From positions 2,356,001-2,420,000 of the forward strand of contig NC_067196.1 in the NCBI RefSeq assembly GCF_000699445.3: a DNA stretch of 64,000 bases, written 5' to 3'. Of the stretch, positions 1-12,369 are shown one piece after another. The stretch is from Schistosoma haematobium. Its lineage: Eukaryota > Platyhelminthes > Trematoda > Strigeidida > Schistosomatidae. Every line of letters starts with the position of its first letter. Position 1 is the first letter of the stretch. The translations under genes and the position numbers were made by a program. Under the pieces are notes generated by a model. It was given only the letters and a program-made list of their open reading frames with translations, did not search any database and was not told the origin of the DNA.

Positions 1-110
1 CACCCGGGCAGTATCACAGCCCTCACACATATCGAATGAGATTTGTGTGGTGCATATGTATTTGGTGCCTCCTTGTACTAATATCTATGTGTTTAAATAA
101 ATAAATAAAT
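1..110 (+). repeat. Family D retroposon, 3' end (cut by window)
   Basis: It matches the last ~110 nt of the family: GGGCAGTATCACAGCCCTCACAC..., TTTGGTGCCTCCTTGTAC, and an (AAAT)n tail. Confidence 0.8.
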
Positions 111-470
111 AATAAGTAAGTCATGGATACAAGATGATTGGATACCAAAACAAAAAGTGAAAATTACCGTTATTATATGGCTTAAATAAAGACAATGATC
201 ACTTTATAGCTAATAAGGTGAGTGATTCGACATGGTAATACACATTGGATTGGATTTTAAATGATTACAGGGTATTGACTACTGCTTATTTAGAAATCAG
301 TATTATCAGGGTAGGTTAAGTGTAAGGACGAATTGTCGTACTGCAACCCTTTCAGCGGTTTATGAACTTCAATGAATAACCATTATTGATTAACGTATCA
401 GTCAAGAGCTTCGTCTCTACTTCAATAGTACCACTAGTACAAATACGATTGATTCTACTGAATAAGCCCT

Positions 471-988
471 TTATTTATTTAAACACATAAACATTGGTAC
501 AAGGGGGCACCAAACAGATATGCGCCACAGAAATCATTCGATTTTTGTGGGGGCCGATATACTGCACGGGTGCCCAAATCGAAGCAAGTGGTTTTCTTAA
601 GGGGCCACACCCCAAGCCTTAGACTAGAGGTCTAATCCACAAGGCAGTGGAACAACATAAGGATATGCAGTCCCATGGTAGCTGGTGATCAACGATTTAT
701 TCATACGCCATTTGTTCCCTCAGGATACTGGAACCAATCCATGTTCACCATTGTTTTGGAATCAGGGTTCTCCAAATCGTCTAGGTGGATCTTCCGTATC
801 CACCAACCCAGTTAAATCGCCGGACATTCGCTTTTCACCCTCTCAATTTCGTAAAAAACACCCTAGTGGCAAGAAGGCAATGAGCAGGACTTATGTGGCA
901 GTAGCTATATAGGCGTGACTATGTGAGGGCATTTGGAGAAGGAGAGCTAACTCTCCACACTCTCGGTCGTAGTAGGGCATTTTGGGAC
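471..988 (-). repeat. Family D retroposon, near full length
   Basis: The T-rich tail complement is at the left and GGGCATTTTGGG at the right. The whole ~500-bp unit is present. It contains short frames at 685 and 923, but these are not conserved as protein among copies. Confidence 0.8.
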
Positions 989-1389
989 TTAGGGAATAAT
1001 GAATATGTTATCATGACTGAAACAGTTTGTTTAGTTAGTTTGTTGTACAGAACACGTCTGTCACTTTTCACTCATTCAGTAGGTGAGTATAATTTTCATT
1101 GGAAATTTCATTCAATCTCTTTGACTACATTTGTATTTTTTATTCATAATATCAGGCTGGGCTACATAGACATAGTTCATAGAAGTCAGTTGCAGATTAT
1201 TTCTCATGCTTGACTTAAATTCTCTAATGAGATTTACACTAATATAGAAGATTCATCAACTAAATGAATGAGGAAATGAACGAAAGTAATGAGATCAACA
1301 CACCTATTGAAAACTAAAAAAATATTATGACTAACTTCAAATGTTGTCATTAGTATATGATTTAACAATAAACCATCAACGTATAACTT

Positions 1390-1590
1390 TTTAGATGGCC
1401 TTTTATTCGATTTGTGCAAGGACTGGGATACTACCCATGTGCTCAAATCGAAGTAAGGATGCCCAAATCACCAACGATTATCTTTTTAAATGACTTTTTA
1501 TTCGATTTGTGCAAGGACTGGAATATTGCCCATGTGCTCAAATCGAAAGAAGGATGCCCAAATTGTCAATGTAAATGACTTTTCTTTTCT
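1390..1590 (-). repeat. 95-bp tandem duplication of a family D piece
   Basis: TTATTCGATTTGTGCAAGGA recurs 95 nt apart (from about 1403 and 1498), each followed by CCCATGTGCTCAAATCGAA and GGATGCCCAAAT. The unit resembles the 3' part of family D. Confidence 0.7.
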
Positions 1591-1664
1591 CTATTGAACA
1601 TTTCCCGTTTTTAAGCATTTCCTATTCTAATTAACATTTATTATTTATTTTTTAATGATTATAG

Positions 1665-1777
1665 TACATGGTTAGAAGAATTAGTCAAATTACATATGAA
1701 TTCAAGAAGTTTCACAGAATTAGCTATGACTAAATTACATATTGCTGCATTAATGGCTGAATATTTAAAACGTAAAG
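1665..1777 (+). CDS. DOCK exon e1: start of DHR-2 (lobe A helix)
   Basis: The exon begins after TTATAG with one base completing a split codon and ends in G before gtaatt. It encodes [12 protein letters not shown]... and ...[13 protein letters not shown], the helix pair that opens DHR-2 in DOCK9-like proteins (compare TWLD...HV.ALVAEYL). The preceding exon must end with two bases of a codon and was not found in 1-1664. Confidence 0.85.
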
Positions 1778-4700
1778 GTAATTCACTTATAAATTTGTAT
1801 ATACATTTTTACCAAAATATATATATGTATCTATGAGTTTACCTTCAAAATAATCGTTCGAACTCAGTTTATCTTACTTTCTTACTTACCTGCTTACTTA
1901 CTCCTGTTACTCTTCGTGGAGGAGTGTAGACCACTCACCAACCAACATTCTTCATCATACTTTATACTGGCCAATCCTTTTGATATCTACTTCCAATTCT
2001 CAACTCAATGTATACTTTAACCTTTCTCTTTTCTGTTTCCTTTCAAGATTCCAATTGTATCAATTAAAAGATAATAACTAAGTTAATGAATGAATTCTTA
2101 GAGTAGCTTTCAAATAATTCGATTTATTTTTAATTTCTATTCATAGATATGAAACAATTTAATCTGGTAAATTTTCGTTTCCCCTTTTGATCTTTACAAT
2201 TCTCATTTGATGTGTACATTGTTTGCTTAATACGTTACTACTATTGTTTCTTTAATTCTTATCAGTATAAGGGTTGTGGAGATTGTTAAGTTATTGATTG
2301 AGATTATGAGCTGATTGATGTTAGATCACCTGAAAGCATGTGTCGGGTAGAGACAAATATCTATTTCAGTACAATGGAAGATGGTCGCGAAATTTGGTGG
2401 TTTGTTTGAAGTTAGACATTAACACCGTTGGATATTGGCCGAATCAGTGGTCTACTAGGTTGAGCGTTCACGCGTAAGACTGAAGGCCGTGGGTTCAAAT
2501 CTCATGAGCGGAATTGTGAATGCACACTACTGAAGAGTCCCACAATAGGACAGAACAACTATCCAATACTTCCAGCTTTTCAATGGTGGTCTAACATCAA
2601 TAGACTCATGATTTCAATCATTATCTTCAATTCTTGGTTGAATGAAAATTGATTGTTATCACTTAATCACCTTGAAACTTCTCAACAGTTCACATCCACG
2701 ATCCTACACATGGAACTCGAGCTCAGGACATTCGATTTCACACGTGAATATCTAGCATTCAATGATGTTAATGTCTAACTTTAATCTATTCATGATGTTG
2801 TGCAACCGTTTATACATGATCTGAAATGGATAACTTTCTCATATCCAATATCACTTGAACTTCATTGGTTATAGTTTCTCACTAGGACTACAAGAAATTC
2901 ATCTTGAATCTAATCTCCAATGGGGGGGGTGATGTTTAGTAATTGTAATATTTTCATAATTGAATTCACTGATCGATATTGCCACGAGTTGTATTATGTC
3001 ATTATGGTGTAATCAAAATATTCAATATATTGATTGAGATGTTCAATATTTCAGTCATACATCACAATATGCTCACATATATATGTGAACGTATTGTGAA
3101 TAGTGAGACGAAGGACAATTCTATTTCAATAAACAATAAGCATCAACTAGAAAATTTGAGAGAAAGAAAAAAATTCTCTGCCTTTCTTTGTTTTTATCAG
3201 TTTAGGGGTTGTGGATATTGTTAAGTTTTCGATTGAGATCATGAACCGATTGATGTTAGACCACCATGGAGAACCTAGAAGCACTGAATGGCCGTTTCGT
3301 CCTATTGTGGGATTCCCCAGTGGTAGTGCACATCCACGACCCCGCTCGCGGGATTCGAACCTATGGCCTTCAGTCTCTCACAGCGAACGCTCAACCTACC
3401 AGACCACTGAGACGGCATCCAATGGTTCATGATCTGAATTAAAAAACTTAACAATCTCCACAACCCCTAAACTGATAATTACCATGTGTTCACTAGTAAC
3501 TAGCTTCGTGAGAAAATTCTCGGAGTTCTAATGAGAAGCCGTGATCAATGGAGCTAATCCGTGTCGAGTAGAAACAGGTATCTACCTTAGTACAATGGAA
3601 GATGGTTGCGCAAATTTTTAGATTTTTTGTTTTTGTTTGTTTGTTTGTTTGTTTTATTTTGTTTTGTCAAATGTTTATTATGTTGAATTTATTGATTGTA
3701 AACGAGAAAACGAGAGAAAGAAAAAGAATAAACTTTGTCTAATATAATGTAATCATATTTACTTTTTCATTTAGGTATTTTAGATTGTAAGTTAGTTTTG
3801 TTTTAATATTTATACTTGGTGCAAAATTAGTTTGTACATTTGTTTGTTTGTTTATCCTTTTGTTTGTTTGTTTGTGTGTGTGTGTGTACATACGCACACA
3901 TCTATTACATGATTATTTATTTGCATAGATGCACTACTTATATTACCAGACTACTCATTTACTGACTTATACTCAATTACAGACACATACATATACACAC
4001 ACACACACACACGAGCATGCATCTATTTTGTTTACATGTACACTAGATGCATATTTTATTTTGTATGTTGATTATCTCATATGAAGTATGTTTGTTTATT
4101 GAATCAAAGGGTATGTCTGATGTGATAGGTAGCGAAGGGGGGGGTGATACGATCTTCTTGATATTGACAGAGAGAGAGAGATTCTAATGGAATGTTTATG
4201 TATGTTTACATATGTGATTACATAATCTATGTATATTTGTATTACATATAGATTGAAATGTAAATGAAAAGATTAAATGATGGTTAGAGATCATAGTGTT
4301 CTATTGTTAAATTTAATGACATTTAAAACAAAAACAAGCCAGAAACAAAAAAAAAGTGTTCCCAATTGATTGTTTATTTAAATAAATATCATACTCTCAA
4401 ATTTTAACTTGTATGTAAACAAAAACACTGTTGCATACCGACTCAGAGTGGTCTAATGGTTAAGCACTCGTGTGCGAGACTGATAGGTCCTGGGTTCGAA
4501 TATCGCGGCGGGGGGGGGCGGTATTGTGGATGCGCACTACTGAGTGAGTCTTATAATAAGACGAAACGGTCGTCCAGTGCTTCCGAGTTTTCCATGATGG
4601 TCTAGCTTCAATTGACTCATGATGTCAACTATTCCAATTACTAAAAAAGAAACAATCAAAGAAAAAGATAAAACACTCTAAAGAAAGAAAATACTTTTCT

Positions 4701-7700
4701 TGTCCATCGAATTTATGTTTTCACTATATTAGAAAGTGATATTAAACTAATCAATATGTGTATAGAAGAATGAATGTTGTTTATATGTGAAAGAGTTTTA
4801 ATTCAAATAATCAACTAGTCATTATTCCATTATCTTGATCTGTACTCATTTGTATAAGGTAAAGTTATGAATCTTCATTGATGGAGGAAGTTACTAAGAC
4901 ATGTATTATGTATATTCAACCACTCCTTACTTCAATATATAATGGTAATTTGAGAAGATTGAAAGAAAGCTAGAGTCGCCCAAACCTGACGTCGATGAAT
5001 TTGTTAGTTGTCCGTTTGAGATATATCAGTTAGTGTAGACTGTTTGATAATAGATCTAAAAGATTATTGTATTGGATGACATGATTCAGAATTGATCACA
5101 ATGAGGTAGATGCATTCACTACTCTTATCCCATTAAACCTTCGATTTTTAAAATTGTTTTATACATTTCATTCATCAAATTCATTCATTCTTTTCATAGA
5201 TGAATTCATGAGTCCATTGAAGCTAGACAACCATGAAAATCCTGGAAGCACTGGACGCCCGTTTCCTCCTAGTATGGGACTCTCTCAATAGTGTGCATCC
5301 ATGATCTCGCTCATGGGATTCGAACCTAGGGTCTGCACACGAACGCTGAACATTTAGACCACTGAATCGACTCATGAATTCAACTAGTGAATTACTAAAA
5401 TCTTCACAAAACCTCTATCTGAAAACAATCATTCATTCTTCTTAAATCATATTGTCTATACTTAATGTTTTCTAGTTCTGCTTATACTGTTACTATAGTT
5501 ATTAATCATTTCATCTATCTATATTGATATGATATAGTAACTTGTTCAGATCTACCTTTGTTCCAATTTCTTTAAATTAAGCATTAAGATCATCCATTAA
5601 ACACTATAACATATTTCATACACACTACAGCAATACTTACTTTAGACATGTGTTCACATAATTGAATTGATCTATTTTAGTATAGAATTAACCGGAGAAC
5701 CATGTAATATTCGATCATTTTTTATATTTGATCATATTTCCTTGAAACAAACAAAAAAAAACTGGATCAGATTGGATCCTTTTAGTTTATATTAGTGAAT
5801 TATCATCTTGTTTAGATTAAACTACAATGAAAATTATTTAGTATAAATATATGTATCATTTTAGACATCTTATCTGTGTATATGCATGTATATCTTTATT
5901 GCCCGACCAAAACATGGCACAAGTCCATGAAGTCACTGACAAGTGGACTGAGCCATATTAGTAGGTGTAGACTACCTGGTTGGGGTCCGCGAGATAATAG
6001 CAACCGATGGATAGAGACCCTGAATGACATGGCTCAAAATCGTTTGCAATGGCGCAGGTGCATCTACTCTTTGTGTTCTCCGAAATTCTAATCTTCTGAA
6101 TTCTTCATGTCCCTTTTTTTTCTCTTTCCAAATTTATTTCACTGTATTATACTCTTTAAATAACATATTCAAACCCTAAACTTTCCGATTACTGCTTATA
6201 CTCTTACTACCTTTACCACTACGGGATTTGAATCGACCACTGCATCTCTGTGCTAATGTGGTGTGGCAACTCGAACTGATGTACGTACGTACAAAGTTCT
6301 ACGTTGTTACTGACTGACTGCATATCTTTATTGATTTAAACAAGTAAACATTGGTACAAGGAGGTACCATAGATATATTGCGCCAGACTTTATCATTCGA
6401 ATTTTGTAAGAGCTGGTATACTGCCTGGACACCCAAACCAAAATAGGTGGTTCCTTTCGACAGCCACTTCCCAGAGCATTAACTTACAGGTCTAATCCAT
6501 AAGAAAGTGGAACAACGTTAGGAAATACAGTCTCGTAATAGCTGGTGACTAACAACAGGTTGTTTTTTAGGATCACAAACCATTTGTTTGGAATCAGGAT
6601 TTTCCAGCTATCCTAACTGGATGCTCTTAAATCAACAACCTGGTTAAAGCACCGAATATTCACTTTTCGTATTGTCAATTTCGTAAACAACACTTCCACC
6701 TCGAGAAGGCAATGAATAGGAATTCCCTGACAGTTGTTATATACATGTGGCCATTATAGAGGCAACCCAGTTTTCGCATCGGCCATTCACATTTCGTTCT
6801 CTTAATTTCGTAAACAATATCCCTTTCACGATTAGGCAGTGAATAGGACTTCTATGTTAGTGGCTGTGTATATATGGCCATGTGAGAGCGTTTCGATAGG
6901 GATAGTGAATTCTCTTCACCCTCGACTATATCAAAGTATTTAGGGGCAAATTCATATTGTTACCTAATAAAATCCTTTTCTTCTATTTACCTTGGTGTAG
7001 ATTTCGTTTGTTAATATCACTAATTTTTATTCGGTAATTTTTCAATCTTTTTACACTTTACTACTTCTGTGTTATGGATTTTGAATTGCAATTGATTCAT
7101 ATGTATCTAAATTGGAACTTTTGATTTACATCGAATTCATTGAATGTTTTGTGTATACCATTTGATTATGATGCATGTATTACTTTCTTTCAATGCACAC
7201 TCATCTTCTAATACCCGTCGTGTATAGGGGAATCAATCAACTATTTGGTTAACTAATCGGTTAATGTGCATTTGAGATGTTTATTAAATGAATTTTTAAT
7301 GGTGACTAAATAATGAACACTTTTTTTACAGATTTTCTTAAAGTAGAATGTATTAACTCATATTACCCTAAAATGTTTTGGGACTCTATTTCCAATCATA
7401 GAATAACTAACATTCAACTGAAGAGTCCCAAAATAGGACGAAACGCGCGTCAAACTATCTATCGTTGCTTGAAGATGTTTGTAACTTAAGTCACTATCGA
7501 GGCAGTCAGCACAAGATGCACATATACCAACATAAGACTGATCGATTGCAATCCTAAATAATAAAGGGAAGATACAAGTATAACAACATCATCTGAATAA
7601 CCAATACTGTGTTTTTATTTTATGCTAGTCATTTGACATTTGAAAGACAATACTCAGTTATAAATAATATATTTTCGTTGTTTAGATCTTTTCATGAATG

Positions 7701-10700
7701 TGTATTACACTACAATTGATTAGTCCATGCACGTATGTCCAGTTGACAAATGCCAATTCAGCAGTAACACTCTCTCTTGATTCAATTTTCCATCTCTACA
7801 TCAAACTCTCAAGTTTAGTAAATACATAATGGCTAATATATAAAGGCATCTTCATAACTGCTAGAGTTGAAGCTATCACGAGTTCACTTAATCTGCGAAC
7901 GAGAAACAAGACTCAGTGACCAAAAACCATTTAAGATATTTCCCAAGTGGGAAATATAACATGAAGGTGACAAGAGTGCCTTTGGCGCGAAAACAAAGAA
8001 ATTCAAATTTTCTAAATAAAATTATAAAATTAGGTCCTTTTCCAAGTAACTTCTAGGGATCTAACATCCCCATCTCTACATCAAACTCTCAAGTTTAGTA
8101 CATGCATAATGACTAATATATAAAGGCTTGCTCATACATAACCTTATCAGAATGAAATCTCTTATTCACCATAACTTAGTGATAGAATGTTTATAGTTAA
8201 ATATTGATTCATATATTCATTTCTATACTTATGAAAATAATGACCCCCTTCCGTCCGTTTTTTTTATTGTTGTTTTAGGTGAATTTCCTCAAGGATGTAA
8301 TGCATTTAAAACAATTTCATCTAATATTTACATAGAAGAAAATGGATTAAAAACAGATTCTACAGTATTAGAAATTTCTTATACACAAGTAAATATATCA
8401 GAAAGGGATTGTGTTTATTTATTTTTTTGTGTGGATATTATAGGTAATTTCAATAGTTCAGATCATAAATCAATTGAAGTTAAATCACTATGGTAAACCT
8501 GAAAGCATTAGATGGCCATTTCGTTCTATTACCGGACTTCTCAGCAGATTCGAACTCAGAACCTATCGGTCTTGCACGTGAGCATTTAACTACTAGACCA
8601 CTGAATTGGTATCCAACGGTGTTAATGCCTAATTTCAACTTCGAAACTCGTGGGTGGGATCGTGGATGTGCACTGTTGAAGAGTCCTGCAATAGGACGAA
8701 ACGCTCGTCTAGTTCTTCCAGGTTTTTCATAATGCTCTAGCTTCAATTGACTCATGATCTTAACTATTGAAAAATATACGTTTATTTATCGTTTAGTAAA
8801 TACAATGAAGCGTTCATATAATTATTGTAAATTTATATACTACTGAAAAGGATTGCTTAGAATAGAGTTCGACGAACAATCCTACTTGAGCGGTCTATAT
8901 TCTTACCTAGGAGAGTTAACATGCGTAAGTTAGTAAATAAGCCATATACTATATTGATAATTAGGTGAATTTTCTCTGTGTGTCGTTTTTTAACAAAAAG
9001 CAAATGACTTAAGTTTTAATGAGTAAGGTGAATAATCTACGTACGTATTATTGCGTCCATCTTTTTTTGCATGGTCGATCATTTACACGAATTCTCACGT
9101 TCCAAAAATCTTCAAACTAGAATATCAGAAAGTGTTACAAGGGGGGGTCTTTTTAACACAGAGAATGTTTATAAGTTATGAGTATTCGGTCATACTTACT
9201 TTCAAAACATTGCTTGCGTATGTTATGACTACCGAGTGAGCTACAGCAAAGTTAAACGAAGTGTACTACTAGCTGCAGATGACAAATCGATCGATAAGGT
9301 GGTGAATTTTTATTCGTGGAGGTGATCAAGGCATTTATTATGTAAGCCTAATTAACTACCGCTTTCGACGACTCGTGTTAGCTGACATAGGAGCAGAAAT
9401 AGGTTGAAAGAAACTTAAAGGGGCAGTTAAATCAAAACATGGCATCAATTTATGTTTGTTGAACTGAGCTGTATAGGTAAGTACAGAATACCTAGTTAGG
9501 TGTTCTTGAGTGTCGTAGCTAGTTGTTGGCGATGTTGATTGAAAGGTTTCAGAATCTGTCGTAATAGCCCAGGTGTAACTATTCTTTTTCTTCTCTTAGA
9601 CCCTGAGTTTCATGTTATTTTATAGTTGAATACCGTTAATTTGGCCATCCCTGATAATACTCCTACATTAATATTTATCTTACTAACTTCATCATACTTC
9701 GCTTTTGCGGTGTAGAAACTTTGATCAATGATTATTTTTGCTAGATTAATCATTGCTCATAACATTCTGACATTATTTAGATTCATAATTTACTCTATTA
9801 GACAAGTAAAATGCAATAACACTATATTCGATCATTTACTAGTCTCTAATAGGTGTACTTTACTAATATGTTTTCTTTACAAAGTTGAATAATAGATTAA
9901 TAGTTAATTTTTAACGGTTGAGATCAATTGAAAGTCAATTGAAGCTAGATTAACATGAAAATCCTGGAAGTACTGAACGGCCGTTAATTAGCCCTAATTT
10001 CTAATCTTTACAATGATATTTATTATTATTTATTTGAACACATAAATATTGGTACAAGAGGACACCAAATATATATGCGCCACACTTTTGTGTGTGGGCT
10101 GTGATACTGCACGGGTGCCCAGACCAAAACAGGTGGTTTTCTTAGGAGGCCACATCACGAGCCTTCAACCTGAAGGTCTGATCCACGAGGCAGTGGAGCA
10201 TCGTGAGGAGATGCAGTCCCATGATAGCCGGTGACCAAAAATTGGTTCATACGCCATTTTTTCTCTCAGGATACTGGAGTCCATGTGCACCATTGGTTTA
10301 GGATCCGGTTAAAGCGCCGGACATTAACTTTTCGTCCTCTCATTTTCGTGAACAACACTCCCACCACAAGAACGCAGTGAGTAGGAATTCCCTGGCAGAG
10401 GCTGTATACGCGTGGCCGTGTGAGAGTATTTCAAGAGGGAGTGCGGGCCCACCCTACTCTCAGCCATATCAGGGCATTTGGGGGCTTACAATGACATGAA
10501 TGTCCTAATACAAGAATACATTCAAAAGTTCACAATTACCATCGGCTTCAGTACTCATCTTATATATCCTATCTAAGTTACTATCTGAGTATTGTATCTC
10601 TCATTACTTGTTTCAGTTCCAAACATTGATTGTTTTCTCATCTACCATTATTTTAATTCAATTTGTAAGGGGAATTGTGTTATTCTTTCTTTTTGGATAG

Positions 10701-12335
10701 TTTCTAATGAATTCCAACTAGTCTTGGTTACTATATCTATATCCTGTACAGATTACTCTTCTATAATCATTATGTCGTTAATATTTGTAGAATATTAGAT
10801 GAGTTTTGTGAATATTATAGTAATTTCAATGGTTAAGATCATGCATACTGTTGAGGAGTCCCACAGTAGGATGAAACGACTGTCCAGTGCTTCCAGGTTT
10901 TCCATGATGGTCTAGCTTCAATTGATTCATGATCTTAACCATTGAAATTTATAGAATAGATATGATATTTATCTTTTTTTGTTTTTAATCTTCACTTTTC
11001 TTTAAGGAGAATTTATTAACAGATTTGAATGAAGCTGCATTAGCCCTAGAATCTGCTGGTTTATATGAATGTATACAACCTGTGTATAATTTAATTTTAC
11101 CAATATATGAATCTAAATGTCAATATATGAATTTAGCTCAAATTTATCATCATATTGGTCGAACTTATGAAGCAATAAATCGAATTGAATCTTATGGACA
11201 TCGATTATTTGCCGCATATTATCGTGTTACATTTCATGGTCAAGTAAGTTATGTTTCGATAATGATATTAGAAGACGAAGATTATCAGAACTATGTGATA
11301 TATTAGCGCAATACATTTCAAACAATCTGGTCATACATATACTTGCCATACGAAAATTCAAACCCCCTTTATGTGTTCAAAAACAATTTGTTCTTACCTT
11401 AAACCTACCCTGGTAATCTTGACTTATTATCCTGAGTGATTAGGTTTCGCTTTGTGTTTACATTATTATTATTATTACTCTTATCATTATCCTTATCTCC
11501 TCTTACCCTATTTCCAGTCTAGTTGACCTTTTAATTTTCATCTATAAATGTTCTTAGCAAGTATATGTGTGATCAGATTGTTCGAAATTTATTGCGCTAA
11601 TATATCACATAGTTCTGATAATCTTCGTCTTCTAATTACATTATCGAAATTTATCAAAGGGACTAATTGTTTTAAGTTATGTTTGTTTTGTTTTAAGGGA
11701 AGACAAATAGTGTATACACTGACGCCATTGTGATCAATTCTGAACTATATCAGCAAGAGTGCCTGGAAATGTGAACAATTTAAGTATCACACTAGTCGAT
11801 ATTATCTAAAACAGATATTAGATGAACGATATGTCATACGGAATAAAATTCAACATAAATTTATCTTCTGAACTTCCATCGTTTTTGTTTTACCGTAAAT
11901 GTCTGGCACAAAATAACTTCTTCCACATTGGAATTTCCAGATATTGACTTACTGAACTACTTGTAACCCATTGGGAGTGTAGCCGTAAATAAATTCCTAA
12001 AATATAAATAGCTCTGTAAGTTTTCGACATTGGATGCTGACCATATTAGTTTTAATGGACTCACCCAGCTGAAGTCGCCCGGTCATGCATCCGCACCAGA
12101 TCACGAGTGGGAACGTCGTGCTCAACAACCCCTGTAATCGCTAGCCAGATTAGATCAGACCATGCTCGATACATTAATAGCCTATAAAATATATCTTCGA
12201 ACCTCCTCGCTTCTGTCTTTTGATTTCACTTGGTGGGTACGCTTCATATTAGAAGGTGTTACTGGTTAAAGCGTTGTCAAACTCCGAATATTTGTGGCAT
12301 CTTCAGGGGACATAATTCTGTTTTGTGGTGACACT

Positions 12336-12369
<34 letters not shown>

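Larger units (their letters stand above)
1..1664. other. Region before the first DOCK exon
   Basis: It holds family D copies (1-110, 471-988) and the 95-bp tandem (1390-1590). I see nothing in 111-470, 989-1389 or 1591-1664. No exon ending in phase 2 was recognised, so the previous DOCK exon is probably outside the window. Confidence 0.6.
1778..8278 (+). other. DOCK intron 1
   Basis: 6.5 kb. Repeats are listed separately. I see nothing beyond AT-rich sequence in 2620-3190, 4013-4434, 4646-5194, 5416-5889, 6949-7409 and 8131-8272. Confidence 0.7.
8389..11006 (+). other. DOCK intron 2
   Basis: 2.6 kb. Holds HS5, the 9310 repeat, HS6, a family D copy and HS7. Nothing recognised in 8776-9309 or 10495-10814. 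Confidence 0.7.

Noticed and set aside
685..912. Short frames in family D copies (for example at 685, 23659, 25823, 26052, 63040) as a conserved small protein
   Set aside because: The frames occur because the copies are near-identical DNA. They fall in different frames and on both strands, and other copies break them by indels.
1010..1660. A further upstream DOCK exon
   Set aside because: No open segment with AG/GT borders, the needed phase 2 end and DOCK-like residues was found.
3194..3478. HS elements as a terminal-inverted-repeat DNA transposon (Merlin-like MITE)
   Set aside because: The inverted ends of HS2 fit, but HS13 and HS19 have 12-bp duplications and truncation at one end, and internal tRNA/hammerhead parts, which favour retroposition.
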